This document shows positions 55,726 to 63,741 of a DNA stretch of 64,000 bases, one piece after another; positions within the stretch are counted from its first letter, which is position 1; the number at the start of each line of letters is the position of its first letter. The stretch spans positions 186,001-250,000 of the forward strand of contig JACOUT010000011.1 of NCBI GenBank assembly GCA_016177705.1, given 5' to 3'. A model generated the notes under the pieces. The model had not been told where the DNA came from, ran no database searches, and saw only the letters and a program-made list of their open reading frames with translations. Both the position numbers and the translations under genes were made by a program. The stretch is from Deltaproteobacteria bacterium. Lineage in GTDB: Bacteria; Myxococcota; UBA727; VGSZ01.

Positions 55726-55747
55726 GCTCCCCCGATCTCGGGGGAGC
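55726..55747 (+). repeat. Hairpin element, copy 2 (GCTCCCCCGA / TCGGGGGAGC)
   Basis: A second copy of the same CTCCCCCGA-nn-TCGGGGGAG hairpin, 20 bases downstream of the first, loop TC. Two near-identical copies suggest a REP-like dispersed element rather than a simple terminator. Confidence 0.8.
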
Positions 55748-55790
55748 GGTCGAGGTCCAACGGCTTCACGGGGAGGGGGCGTTGCGACGC

Positions 55791-57377
55791 TTACTGCGCG
55801 CGCGCCACCTGCCGCCCCGCCACTTCGAGCGGGTAGAGCAAGAGCGCGGGCTCGCTGTCCCCCTGGTTGAGCGCGTTGACCGGCGTCCAGGCCGCCACGC
55901 CGAGCGTGCCGCCGTCGTGTGAGAAGCGTACGCGCCGCACCAGCCAGGCGAGCTGCCGCTCGGCCACTTGCGCGCCGGTCTCGGCGTCGAACACCAAGAC
56001 GCGCTTGTCCCAGCCGCCCGTGACCACCGTGCGCCCGTCGGGCGAGAGCGCGCCCGTCACCGTGAAGCCGCGTTGGCCGACGAAGCGGCGGCCGAGCGTG
56101 CCGCGCTCGAGGTCGACCAGCGACGCGGCGCTGGTCTGCTGGGGCTCGGGGTAGTTGCCGTGCTTCTCGGCGTCGTACAGGTCGAAGCTGCGCTCCGCCC
56201 TGGCGTGGCTGAAGGTCACCAAGACGGCGCCGGTGTCCGAGACATCGAGATCGGTGCCGGGGCCGGGCAGGGCGACGCGCTTGCTCTCCGTCAGCGAGAC
56301 CGCACCCGCCACGCTGGTGGCGGCGGGCTCGCCGGTGCCGACGCGCACCACCAGCTCGTCCTTGGCCACGTCGTCGGCCAGCACGGCGCGCACCAGCGCC
56401 TCGCCGCCGAGCGCCAGCTCGGCGCCGATGGGCACGCACTCGTCGCACACGGCGGCGCGCAGCCGTCCGAGATCGAGCGTGCCGACCACGACGCGGCCGA
56501 GCTCGACGGCGGGGAAGCTCGCCGGGCCGGTGGCGGGGTTGGCCGTGAGCTGCGTGCCGTCGGCCACCATGGGCAGCTCGAGGCGCTTGACCGCCGCAGA
56601 GGAGACGGCGCACTCGGGCTGGCGCTGATCGCGCACCGACGAGACCGCGCGCACGCCGTCCAGGTGCGTCAGGAAGACCCGCTCACCGCTCTTGAGCGGC
56701 GCGGTGGGCACTCGCACCACTTCGGGCGCGCCGGCGGAGAACGTCGACACCACCAGCGACGCGTCCTGACTGGCCGTCACCAAGCGACCGTCGGGCAAGA
56801 ACGCCAGGCCGCGCACCTCGTCGCCGTGGGGCCGCGCGCTGCCCTTGAGCGCGAAGGTGGCCGGGTCGAAGAAGAACACGCGGCCGTCGGCGGCGCTCGC
56901 CACCAGCACCGAGCCGTCCGGCGACACCGCGACGCGCAGCAACGCGGTGCCGGCGGTGTACTCGCGCTGCTTCGCGCCGGTGGTGGCGTCGAAGGCGCGC
57001 AGCATGCCCTGCCGGCTCGGCACCACGATGCTGCCCTTGGCCGGCCCGGCGTCGACCATCAGCACGTCCTCGATGTCGAACTCGCTCGCGTTGACCTTCT
57101 CCTGAAAGCGCGGCGACAGTGGCCAGGTGCCGGTGGCCGACAGCTCCATGTGCGTCGACACGTGGTGCACGAAGGCGAGCGTGCCGCCGGCGCCGAAGTC
57201 GAGCGCGTAGATGAAGTCGCGGCGGTTGACGATCTCGGGCGCGCCCAGCCCGACGGGCGGGCCGGCGTGGGGGCCCTCGGCAGGCGGCGTGGGCGTGGTG
57301 GCGCATGCGAGGGAGGCGAGCACGGCGGCGGCCAGGCCAAGGACGAGTGCTGTGGCGGTCCGAGACGGTGTGCGCAT
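55791..57377 (-). CDS. WD40-type beta-propeller lipoprotein
   Basis: 528 residues. N-terminus ends VLASLAC, a plausible lipobox. Repeated blades with 'RVAVSPDGSVLVASAADGRVFFFDP', 'GLAFLPDGRLVTASQDASLVV' and 'GALSPDGRTVVTGGWDKRVLVFD' are WD40-like; four to six blades are visible, with degenerate ones between. The central segment (FPAVELGRVVVGTLDLGRLR) is also beta-rich and reminded me of aspartic-protease flaps but lacks a DTG triad. A periplasmic scaffold or sensor role is likely. Start 51 bases from the divergent TPR gene, so they share a promoter region. Confidence 0.8.
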   Translation of the reverse strand: MRTPSRTATALVLGLAAAVLASLACATTPTPPAEGPHAGPPVGLGAPEIVNRRDFIYALDFGAGGTLAFVHHVSTHMELSATGTWPLSPRFQEKVNASEFDIEDVLMVDAGPAKGSIVVPSRQGMLRAFDATTGAKQREYTAGTALLRVAVSPDGSVLVASAADGRVFFFDPATFALKGSARPHGDEVRGLAFLPDGRLVTASQDASLVVSTFSAGAPEVVRVPTAPLKSGERVFLTHLDGVRAVSSVRDQRQPECAVSSAAVKRLELPMVADGTQLTANPATGPASFPAVELGRVVVGTLDLGRLRAAVCDECVPIGAELALGGEALVRAVLADDVAKDELVVRVGTGEPAATSVAGAVSLTESKRVALPGPGTDLDVSDTGAVLVTFSHARAERSFDLYDAEKHGNYPEPQQTSAASLVDLERGTLGRRFVGQRGFTVTGALSPDGRTVVTGGWDKRVLVFDAETGAQVAERQLAWLVRRVRFSHDGGTLGVAAWTPVNALNQGDSEPALLLYPLEVAGRQVARAQ

Positions 57378-57428
57378 GCGCTCCGACTATCGGCTATGGT
57401 CGGCCGAGGGAAGGGGCGTCGAGGCGAC

Positions 57429-58610
57429 GTGACCGGAACCGTGACCATCCGCGGGCGCGCGCCCGGCGAAGCCGACTTCTTCTACACGCTCGATCGCGTG
57501 CTCGGTGGGCTCTTGGCGGCGCTCAAGGCCGGCCGCATCGACGACGCCGTCGACGTCTACACGCGCTGCCGCGAGGACATCGGCTACCAGATCATCTCGC
57601 GCGCCCAGGGCGACGCCGAGCTTTTCAAGCAGGTGGCCAACCTCTTCTATCGGGCGCGCGACTACGCGCGCGCGGCCTACTGCTGCGAGCACCTCGAGGA
57701 GCACGCCAAGGCGGCACAGCTCTACGAACGCTGCGACGACTTCGCGCAGGCGGCGCAGATGTACGCCGCCGCCGGCGAGCGCCTGAAGTCGGCCGAGATG
57801 TTCGAGAAAGACGGCGCCGTCGCCGACGCCGCCAAGCTCTACCGGGACCTCGGCGACCACCTGCGCGCCGCCGCTTGCTTCGAGCGCGCCAACAAGCGCT
57901 TCGACGCCGCCACCGCCTACCAGGCGGCCGGCAAGCTCGAGAAGGCCATCGAGATCCTGAACCTGATCGACGAGGACAGCCCCGATCGCAAGGTCGCCAA
58001 CAAGGTCATCAAGGAGCTGATGGCGCAGGCGAACCTGCAGCGCGCGCCGACGAATCAGATCCCGCTCGCCGATGTCACGCCCGCAAGGGCGCCGGGTCCG
58101 GTGACGCCCGAGCCGATCCTGCTCGGCGGCGGGCAGCTCCCCGAGAGCGGTCGCGGCCTGGTCACGGTGATGGAGGGCTTCGAGGCGCTGCACGGCCTGC
58201 CGCTGTTCGCCGAGCTGTCGCTGGCCGAGCTGAAGTCGCTCTATCACCTGTGCGAGGTGAAGAACGCCGCCGCCGGCGAGCCGATCATCCGCTCCGGCGC
58301 GCCGGCCGACGCGCTCACCATCGTGCTCGCCGGTGAGCTGCACGTGAAGGCGCCCGGCGCGGCGACGCCGATCAGCGTGGTCGCGCCCGGCCAGTATGTC
58401 GGCGAGATGAGCATGGTCGACGACGGTGCCGCCACCGTCGATGTGGTGGCGGCACAGCCCTCGCGACTGCTGCGGCTGGCGACGGTCGGCCTCAAGCACG
58501 TGCTGCAGACGCAAGACGCGCTCGCGCTGCGCATCTACCGCGCCTTCAACCGCGTGCTCGCGACGCGCCTGCGCGACACCACCGCCCGATTGTCGCGAGG
58601 CGAGCGATGA
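57429..58610 (+). CDS. TPR protein with cyclic-nucleotide-binding domain
   Basis: 393 residues from GTG 57429 (GAGG four bases upstream). Residues about 60-210 are tandem alpha-helical TPR-like repeats (CCEHLEEHAKAAQLYERCDDFAQAAQMYAAAGE and following units). After a Pro/Thr linker, residues 245-370 form a cNMP-binding domain (FAELSLAELKSLYHLCEVKNAAAGEPIIRSG ... GELHVKAPG ... PGQYVGEMSMVDDGAATVDVVA). The phosphate-cassette Arg is not present: the segment GEMSMVDDGAATVDV has Ala where CRP has Arg, so it may not bind cAMP. No DNA-binding domain. Overlaps the next gene (ATGA). Confidence 0.88.
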   Translation: MTGTVTIRGRAPGEADFFYTLDRVLGGLLAALKAGRIDDAVDVYTRCREDIGYQIISRAQGDAELFKQVANLFYRARDYARAAYCCEHLEEHAKAAQLYERCDDFAQAAQMYAAAGERLKSAEMFEKDGAVADAAKLYRDLGDHLRAAACFERANKRFDAATAYQAAGKLEKAIEILNLIDEDSPDRKVANKVIKELMAQANLQRAPTNQIPLADVTPARAPGPVTPEPILLGGGQLPESGRGLVTVMEGFEALHGLPLFAELSLAELKSLYHLCEVKNAAAGEPIIRSGAPADALTIVLAGELHVKAPGAATPISVVAPGQYVGEMSMVDDGAATVDVVAAQPSRLLRLATVGLKHVLQTQDALALRIYRAFNRVLATRLRDTTARLSRGER

Positions 58611-59293
58611 ACGCTGCCCACGGCGCAGCGCCCCCGGTCATCTTCGGTGTCGTGCTGCGCGACCTCGAGAGCTACCGGCGTCTGGTGCACACCTTGGCGA
58701 CGTCGTCGGTGGTCTCGACCACCGACTTCGCCTACACGGCACCCATCTACAAGGGCAACGACAAGATCGTCGCCGGCCTCGCCAAGGCCAACGGCTCGCT
58801 CGAGAAGTTCGACGTCTACTTCGAGCACGCGCTCGCCGACCCGGGCGAGCGGGTGCGTTTCGCGAAGATGTTCGCCGCGCAGTACCTGCGCAGGTTCCCC
58901 GCGAGCGAGCGGCAGGACCTGTTCCTCGCCTCCGGCGACGTGCTCAAATTCAGCTTCGAGTTGATGACGCCGCTCGCCCTCGACAACCCGGTGGCGGCGC
59001 TCACCGCCATCGAGCGCACGCCGCACGATCAGGCCGTGCTCGACGCGCTGCGGGGCGGCGGCGGCGTCGATCGCGCCCACCTGCGCGGCGACCTGAAGAT
59101 CTTCCTCGACCACATCCTGAACCCGCGCCGGCGCGAAGTGCCGCAGGTGCAGGCGGCGATGATGGAGATCGAGACCGACGCGCCCGTGATCATCGAGCTG
59201 ATCACGACGGGCGGCATGCCGGGCTACCTCTACTACGTGGTGCATCCGCTGGTGCAGGCGCTCGACGGCCGGCTCGTGCTGCTGCCCGGCTAG
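58607..59293 (+). CDS. Hypothetical protein coupled to TPR/cNMP gene
   Basis: 228 residues, ATGA overlap. No recognised domain and no signal peptide. It has a mixed alpha/beta pattern with conserved-looking acidic segments (TPLALDNPVAALTAIERTPHDQAVLDALRGGGG) and a hydrophobic C-terminal third (VIIELITTGGMPGYLYYVVHPLVQALDG). Tight coupling implies that it works with the TPR/cNMP protein, maybe as a complex subunit. Ends 3 bases before the convergent START-like gene. Confidence 0.65.
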   Translation: MNAAHGAAPPVIFGVVLRDLESYRRLVHTLATSSVVSTTDFAYTAPIYKGNDKIVAGLAKANGSLEKFDVYFEHALADPGERVRFAKMFAAQYLRRFPASERQDLFLASGDVLKFSFELMTPLALDNPVAALTAIERTPHDQAVLDALRGGGGVDRAHLRGDLKIFLDHILNPRRREVPQVQAAMMEIETDAPVIIELITTGGMPGYLYYVVHPLVQALDGRLVLLPG

Positions 59294-59296
59294 CAC

Positions 59297-59965
59297 TCAC
59301 GGCAGCGGGGCCAGGCGTGTCGGCAGGGGCGGCATCTTGGCGCGGTACTGTGGGCGTCTCGCGCGCGCGGCCATGCCGGCCATGACCTCAGGCATGAGCG
59401 TGGTGCTGCCGATGGCGGCGAGGGGCGCTGGCACCGCGCCGCCTGGGTTCGTGTAGACCCAGTAGGAGGCGCGCGTGCGCATGCCGCCGTCCACCGGTTC
59501 GAAGCGCCAGTAGCCGTCGTTCTCGGGCACGCGCACCACGCCGCTGCGCTTGGGCGGCCCCTCGTCGTTGGCGGTGCGCCAGCGCGCGATCCAGATGGTG
59601 ACGCCGTTGGCCGTGTAGCTCTGATCGATGATGCGGATGGTGTAGTCGCGGTCGGACACCAGCGGGGGCGAGACGCGGTTGTAGATGACGACGCCGCGCT
59701 CGTCGCGCTTGAGGACGCGCGCCTCCGCCAGGTACGGCATGCCGTCGTCGGCCTCGACGTCGTCGACCGCGTTCTTGGCCACCCACGGCGGTACCTCGAG
59801 GATGCCGACCGCGAGCACCTCGGGGTGGGGGCTGCCCGGGTGTGGCCGCTGGTAGACCACCACGCCGTCCCTGCGCCCGACCACCTCCCAGCCCTCGTCG
59901 AGCGGGTTCGCCACCGGGGCGCTGGGTGGAGCGCCGCACGACAGGAGCAGAGCGAGCGCGAGCAC
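59297..59965 (-). CDS. START-like lipoprotein
   Basis: 222 residues from GTG 59965, giving the short signal VLALALLLSC with lipobox LLSC; longer ATG 60106 would overlap the RdgC-like gene by 134 bases. The rest fits the START/SRPBCC lipid-binding fold: EGWEVVGRRDGVVVYQRPHPGSP, DRDYTIRI, GGMRTRASYWVYTNPGGAVPAPLAA. Exported START-like lipoproteins are found in proteobacteria and may bind lipid or hydrophobic ligands. Start choice is uncertain. Confidence 0.72.
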   Translation of the reverse strand: MLALALLLSCGAPPSAPVANPLDEGWEVVGRRDGVVVYQRPHPGSPHPEVLAVGILEVPPWVAKNAVDDVEADDGMPYLAEARVLKRDERGVVIYNRVSPPLVSDRDYTIRIIDQSYTANGVTIWIARWRTANDEGPPKRSGVVRVPENDGYWRFEPVDGGMRTRASYWVYTNPGGAVPAPLAAIGSTTLMPEVMAGMAARARRPQYRAKMPPLPTRLAPLP

Positions 59966-59972
59966 GGCGGCG

Positions 59973-60662
59973 CTACCCCGGCACCAGGCGCTGCTTGAGG
60001 CCCTGCGCGACGTGGCTTCGCATGCGCCCGAGGTCCTCGGTATGCCAGGCGCGCGCCAGCCGGCGCGTAACGAAGCGCGCGAACAGCGCGTCGAGCACGG
60101 CCTCAAGCTCGGTGAGGCACTGCATGCGAAGCGCCAGCACGTCCTCGAGCGGCAGCTTGAGCTTGGGCCGACGGGGTTTTCCGCGAGATGCGCCGAGCGG
60201 ATCGGGCGGCGCCACGGTCGGGCCGGGTACGGCCTCGTCGGGCTCGGAGAACAGATCGGGCAGCTTGACGCCGACCAAGCCGCCGTCGTCGGCGCGCAGC
60301 GTCACCGAGTAGACGCGCGACTGGATCGAAACCTCGAGCGCCAGCACCTCGAGGAGCGCGCCGCGGCGCACCGCGACCAACAGCTCGCCGTTGTCGTCGA
60401 GCCCGCCGCCCGACAGCGCCACGCGCGCGCCCGAGGCGTCGAGCGCCCGCAACGCTGCGCGCTTGCCGATGGCGAATTGCACAAGCGCCTCGTCCGCTGG
60501 CGTGTCCTTGGCGAAGGCGCCCGGCAGGGACAGCTCCATGCCCTCCTCGAGCAGCGTGAAGTAGAGCCAGGTGAGGAACTCGGGCCCGAGGAAGGCCTTC
60601 TCGGCGATGCGGCGCACGGCGGCGGGCGCGGCGGCGCTCTGGTCCTTGTCGTCGGCGCGCAT
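59973..60662 (-). CDS. RdgC-like C-terminal half protein
   Basis: 229 residues; ATG 60662 overlaps the upstream stop (TGATG). The segment AEKAFLGPEFLTWLYFTLLEEG near the N-terminus resembles a FLGxEFLTWLW motif that I associate with the C-terminal part of RdgC-like proteins, and LKLPLEDVLALRMQCLTELEAVLDALFARFV is helical as in that fold. RdgC is a ring-shaped DNA-binding protein that limits RecA filaments. The companion gene upstream matches the N-terminal part, so the two may form one split protein. Similarity was judged by eye only. Confidence 0.5.
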   Translation of the reverse strand: MRADDKDQSAAAPAAVRRIAEKAFLGPEFLTWLYFTLLEEGMELSLPGAFAKDTPADEALVQFAIGKRAALRALDASGARVALSGGGLDDNGELLVAVRRGALLEVLALEVSIQSRVYSVTLRADDGGLVGVKLPDLFSEPDEAVPGPTVAPPDPLGASRGKPRRPKLKLPLEDVLALRMQCLTELEAVLDALFARFVTRRLARAWHTEDLGRMRSHVAQGLKQRLVPG

Positions 60663-61333
60663 CAGGCGGCCTCTTCATCAGCCGCGTTGTCCTGGCCGCG
60701 CGCCGCGTCGGGGAAGAGCCAGCCGGGCGCGAGGCGATCGAGCACACCGCCGGCGCGCGAGCCGAGGTCGAGGCCAAAGGCGCGCGCGGGGTAGCTCGCC
60801 AGCTCCACCCGCACCTGGAAGGTGCGCTCGACCAGCGAGGCCACTCGCTCGGTGGCGAGCGTGCCGCGGCCGAAGACGCGCAGCTCGCCCCTGGTGGTGT
60901 GCCAGATGACGTCGCACAGGCGCGTGCGCGGGATGGTCTTGGCCTTCAGCTCGGCGAGCGCCGCCGCCTCGACCGCCTTGAGGAAGGCGCGGCCGAAGGA
61001 CTTGGGATCCTTGCCCTCCTCGCGCACGATCTTGTCGAGGCGCTTCCTCGCCTCGCGCTTGATGAGCGCGCGCGGGATGGCGTAGCGGTCCTCGCGGTAG
61101 CAGACGGCGATCAGCTCGCCGAACAGGAACAGGTCGCGGGTGACGGGGCGCTCGTCGTCGAACGGCGCCTCGAGCGGCACCCAGCCGGCGCTCTCGAGCG
61201 GCTCGCCCGCGGGCGTGAGCGGCAGGAAGCGGCGCGAGGAGATGGAGCGCTCGTAGCTCGCGCCCGCGTTGCTCGCCGGCTCGCCGGTGACGAGGAAGCG
61301 CAGATACCCGAGCGAGCCTTGGAGCGCGCCCAT
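60662..61333 (-). CDS. RdgC-like N-terminal half protein
   Basis: 223 residues from ATG 61333. AGWVPLEAPFDDERPVTRDLFLFGELIAVCYREDRYAIPRALIKREARKRL reproduces the order of features in RdgC (GWV strand, 'ICARxEEKILPxxVIK' helix), followed by an acidic/basic helix region (LAELKAKTIPRTRLCDVIWHTTRGELRVFG). Typical RdgC is about 300 residues in one chain; this and the next gene total about 450. Coupled downstream by TGATG and 2 bases after the ferredoxin gene. Confidence 0.52.
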   Translation of the reverse strand: MGALQGSLGYLRFLVTGEPASNAGASYERSISSRRFLPLTPAGEPLESAGWVPLEAPFDDERPVTRDLFLFGELIAVCYREDRYAIPRALIKREARKRLDKIVREEGKDPKSFGRAFLKAVEAAALAELKAKTIPRTRLCDVIWHTTRGELRVFGRGTLATERVASLVERTFQVRVELASYPARAFGLDLGSRAGGVLDRLAPGWLFPDAARGQDNAADEEAA

Positions 61334-61335
61334 GG

Positions 61336-61866
61336 CTAGCTCCGCCCCACCCAGGGGGGCAGGGCGCGCTTGGCGTCGGCGATGGGCATCTGTCCCTGGC
61401 GCGCGCGCTCGATGATCTGTCGGTGCTCCTCGAGCGTGACCGCCAGTTTTGCGATGGGGATGCGCTCGGGGCAGACGGCGTCGCAGGCGCGGCAGCCCCC
61501 GCACACCGGCCCGTTCAGCGCCGCCAGCGTGCCCTTGAGGTCGGCCAGGTGCGTCGCGCTGCGCGCGCCGGCGAGCACGAAGGTGGCGGGGCCCAAGAAG
61601 CCGTCGGCGCAATCGACCACGGCCTTGCCGTGCAGGATGGGGCAGACGTCGTCACATAGCTTGCAGGCGGTGCAGCGGCCGAGCTCCGGCGCGAGCAGGC
61701 GGAAGTCGGGCAGCGTGGGCGGCAGTCCCTCAGCGACGTAGTTCTCTTGAAAACGCGCGAAGCCGTAGCGCGGCGCCCAGGGCCACAGCTTGCGAGCGAA
61801 GTGCATCACCAGGCGCCAGGCGAGGAAGAACTGGGCGTACAGCCACTTGGTGTCGAGTGATGCCAT
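61336..61866 (-). CDS. Dicluster ferredoxin-like protein (2[4Fe-4S])
   Basis: 176 residues from ATG 61866. Two classic cluster motifs: CTACKLCDDVCP (Cys65/68/71/75) and CGGCRACDAVCP (Cys122/125/128/132). The 55-residue N-terminal helical region (KWLYAQFFLAWRLVMHFARKLWPWAP) is amphipathic and could dock to membrane. The spacing of 57 residues between motifs, longer than in small ferredoxins, resembles GlpC/HdrC or NuoI-like electron-transfer subunits. Partner enzyme not visible; it leads the RdgC-like pair, an odd combination. Confidence 0.83.
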   Translation of the reverse strand: MASLDTKWLYAQFFLAWRLVMHFARKLWPWAPRYGFARFQENYVAEGLPPTLPDFRLLAPELGRCTACKLCDDVCPILHGKAVVDCADGFLGPATFVLAGARSATHLADLKGTLAALNGPVCGGCRACDAVCPERIPIAKLAVTLEEHRQIIERARQGQMPIADAKRALPPWVGRS

Positions 61867-61945
61867 GTGCGCGAGTGCTCCAGGCTCGCATAGCCGGGCG
61901 GCGCTCCATGGGGAAGCGCCCGCGAGCTCCGTGACGGGCGAGAAG

Positions 61946-61963
61946 CGCGACAGCCGTGTCGCG
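61946..61963 (+). promoter_or_regulatory. 7-bp inverted repeat CGCGACA-GCCG-TGTCGCG
   Basis: A perfect inverted repeat followed by GTTTTGG in the divergent gap between the ferredoxin and the GEGEGE gene. No plus-strand gene precedes it, so an operator is more likely than a terminator. Confidence 0.4.
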
Positions 61964-62163
61964 GTTTTGGCGGCGGATGGCGGCCAAGTCCCGCTGCGGC
62001 GCGGTGGCAGGGCCGTTGCTACGAGTGACCGGCCGGCGCGAGGAGGCGTCGGTCGACGTTGCGTTCGTCCCCGGGTTTGTGACAACGTCCCCGCGCCTGT
62101 CAGCCCCGTTGTGGGCAATCATGACTGTCGGCCCCCGAGGCCATCCATGCAGAGGAGCATCAA

Positions 62164-62865
62164 GTGAAGAACCTGACCAAGATCCTGATTCCCAGCGTGA
62201 TCGGCTTGTCGATCCTGCCCATGGCGCTCGGCGGCTGCCCGTTCGGTAGCGAGTGCACGTCTGACGACGACTGCGTCGCTCCCGAGACCTGCAACACCAT
62301 CATCGGTATCTGTGGGAGCGGCGAGGGTGAGGGCGAGGGCGAGGGCGAGGGCGACGTGAGCTGCTCGGGTGGGCTCGACGACGGCGCGTGCCTCGAAGCC
62401 CGCCCGGCGGACCTCGCCGATCCCTATGTCTGCGACGGCAGCATCTGCGTCGATCCGAACAGCCTCACCGCGAACTGTGGTGGCGGCGATGGCGCGTCCT
62501 ACGATGGCGGCCCGGTGATCCTCGAGGTCTCCGAGATCAGCCGTGACAATGACGGTGAGACCTGCCCGGACACGGCCGCAGCCAACGACGGCTACTACGC
62601 CTTCATCGCGGTCGTCTACTCCGAGACCGCATTCGATGACGGCCTGAACGCGAACAACCTGCACTACATCAACGCCAGCGGGACGGCGAGCGGCACCTAC
62701 TCCGACACCACCATCCTGCCGAGCGTCGCAGCGGCGCCCGACATCGGCGACGGCTACTACATCCTCGACTTCTACCTCTGCGGCGACGGCGGCGACGGCG
62801 CGGTGCACCTCAACAACAACGACGGTGGCAGCGGCAACGCGTTCTGCATGAGCATGGCCGAGTGA
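62164..62865 (+). CDS. Secreted Cys-rich lipoprotein with GEGEGE linker, paralogue B
   Basis: 233 residues from GTG 62164 with GAGGAG six bases upstream. Signal peptide ends MALGGC, a plausible lipobox. Next come CTSDDDCVAPETCN, a five-unit Gly-Glu linker (62320-62349), a Cys-containing beta-rich domain and a closing GNAFCMSMAE. Order, Cys spacing and end motif match the protein at 46072-46794 (CTTDDDCTPPETCN ... GNAFCMNQA), so these are paralogues. Function unknown; a secreted, disulfide-stabilised surface protein is likely. A strong hairpin follows. Confidence 0.82.
   Translation: MKNLTKILIPSVIGLSILPMALGGCPFGSECTSDDDCVAPETCNTIIGICGSGEGEGEGEGEGDVSCSGGLDDGACLEARPADLADPYVCDGSICVDPNSLTANCGGGDGASYDGGPVILEVSEISRDNDGETCPDTAAANDGYYAFIAVVYSETAFDDGLNANNLHYINASGTASGTYSDTTILPSVAAAPDIGDGYYILDFYLCGDGGDGAVHLNNNDGGSGNAFCMSMAE
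62320..62349 (+). repeat. Gly-Glu hexanucleotide repeat, paralogue B
   Basis: Five Gly-Glu codon pairs (GGCGAG/GGTGAG); same linker position as in the paralogue at 46582-46635 but four units shorter. Confidence 0.9.
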
Positions 62866-62890
62866 GCTGAGCGTCACATCGACGTTTGGT

Positions 62891-62920
62891 GAAGAGGCCC
62901 GCCGTAAGGCGGGCCTCTTC
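62891..62920 (+). terminator. 13-bp perfect hairpin after paralogue B
   Basis: GAAGAGGCCCGCC (62891-62903), GTAA loop, GGCGGGCCTCTTC (62908-62920), 26 bases after the stop codon. The stem is strong; the following T content is low (ATTGCC), so termination may not be fully intrinsic. Confidence 0.75.
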
Positions 62921-62999
62921 ATTGCCTGGGATGGTGTGCAGCGGTCACGTCGGCGTTGCCGGATCCGGCCGCTGCTGCGTCCATAGGACAGGAGGCCCC

Positions 63000-63293
63000 A
63001 TGCGGCAGGCCACGACCGACAGCATCCCGGTGCCCACAGCGGGGGTCACCCGAGTTGATGCTTCGCCGAGCTTGGTCTTTCCGGCGATCCCGGCGTCGCG
63101 TCCTCGGCGCGTACCACGAGGTACGCGCCTGCGGTGCTCCTTGGGCTCACCGGAAATCCCGGCGCCCGGCTCGATCAACCCAAGTGACCCCCGCTGTCCC
63201 GACCCCTTCGAGATCATCGTCGCCCTGTGCGAGGTCGAGGAGTGGGAGCTGGCGCGCCGCCTGGCGCGCGCCGAGGACGAACGCGCGCACTGA
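63000..63293 (+). CDS. Small hypothetical protein
   Basis: 97 residues from ATG 63000 with CAGGAGG at 62990-62996, four bases upstream. The N-terminal two-thirds is Pro/Arg-rich and low in predicted structure; the C-terminus EIIVALCEVEEWELARRLARAEDERAH is a charged helix that could be an interaction segment. No family recognised. A good ribosome binding site is the main support; the frame could also be non-coding. Confidence 0.4.
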   Translation: MRQATTDSIPVPTAGVTRVDASPSLVFPAIPASRPRRVPRGTRLRCSLGSPEIPAPGSINPSDPRCPDPFEIIVALCEVEEWELARRLARAEDERAH

Positions 63294-63342
63294 GGGCCGT
63301 GCCTTTCGTGCGCGCTCACCCCGAGCGCGCTAGCCTTGCGGC

Positions 63343-63741
63343 GTGGTGCTCGACGTCACCTCCCTGCAACAGCTCGCGCGCGGCTACCCCGACGCGCGCC
63401 TGATCGTGCTGTTCGGCTCCGTCGCTCGCGGCGCGGCGCACCCGGGCAGCGACGTCGACGTGGCCGTGGCCGGCCTGCCGTTCTGGCAAGCGCTCGACCT
63501 CGGCGCCCGCCTTGGCGCGCAGCTCGGCCGCGAGCCGCACGTTGTGGAGCTCGAGCGCGCCTCAGACTGGCTGCGCTTCCTCGTGGCCAGGGACGGCGTG
63601 CTGCTCCACCAGGGCGAGCCCCATGCCTGGGCGCGCTTCCAAGCCGAGGCCGCTCTGCGCTGGTTCGACCTCGCGCCCATCGTCGCGCGCTGCGCGGAAG
63701 GTGCCCGTCGTGCGCTCCGGGAGACGCGCGCCGATGGTTGA
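63343..63741 (+). CDS. MntA-type minimal nucleotidyltransferase (antitoxin)
   Basis: 132 residues from GTG 63343. LFGSVARGAAHPGSDVDVAV carries the nucleotidyltransferase motif GS-x10-DxD (Gly25/Ser26, Asp37/Asp39), diagnostic of the MNT family. In MntA-HepT pairs the MNT protein adds AMP to the HEPN toxin and neutralises it. Its 3' end overlaps the next gene by eight bases, as expected for such a pair. Confidence 0.88.
   Translation: MVLDVTSLQQLARGYPDARLIVLFGSVARGAAHPGSDVDVAVAGLPFWQALDLGARLGAQLGREPHVVELERASDWLRFLVARDGVLLHQGEPHAWARFQAEAALRWFDLAPIVARCAEGARRALRETRADG

Noticed and set aside
56400..56560. Aspartic-protease-like fold inside the WD40 lipoprotein
   Set aside because: No DTG/DSG triad; beta-propeller blades explain the pattern.
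61946..61970. Intrinsic terminator
   Set aside because: Stem of 7 bp followed by GTTTTGG looks like one, but no gene reads into it from the plus strand.
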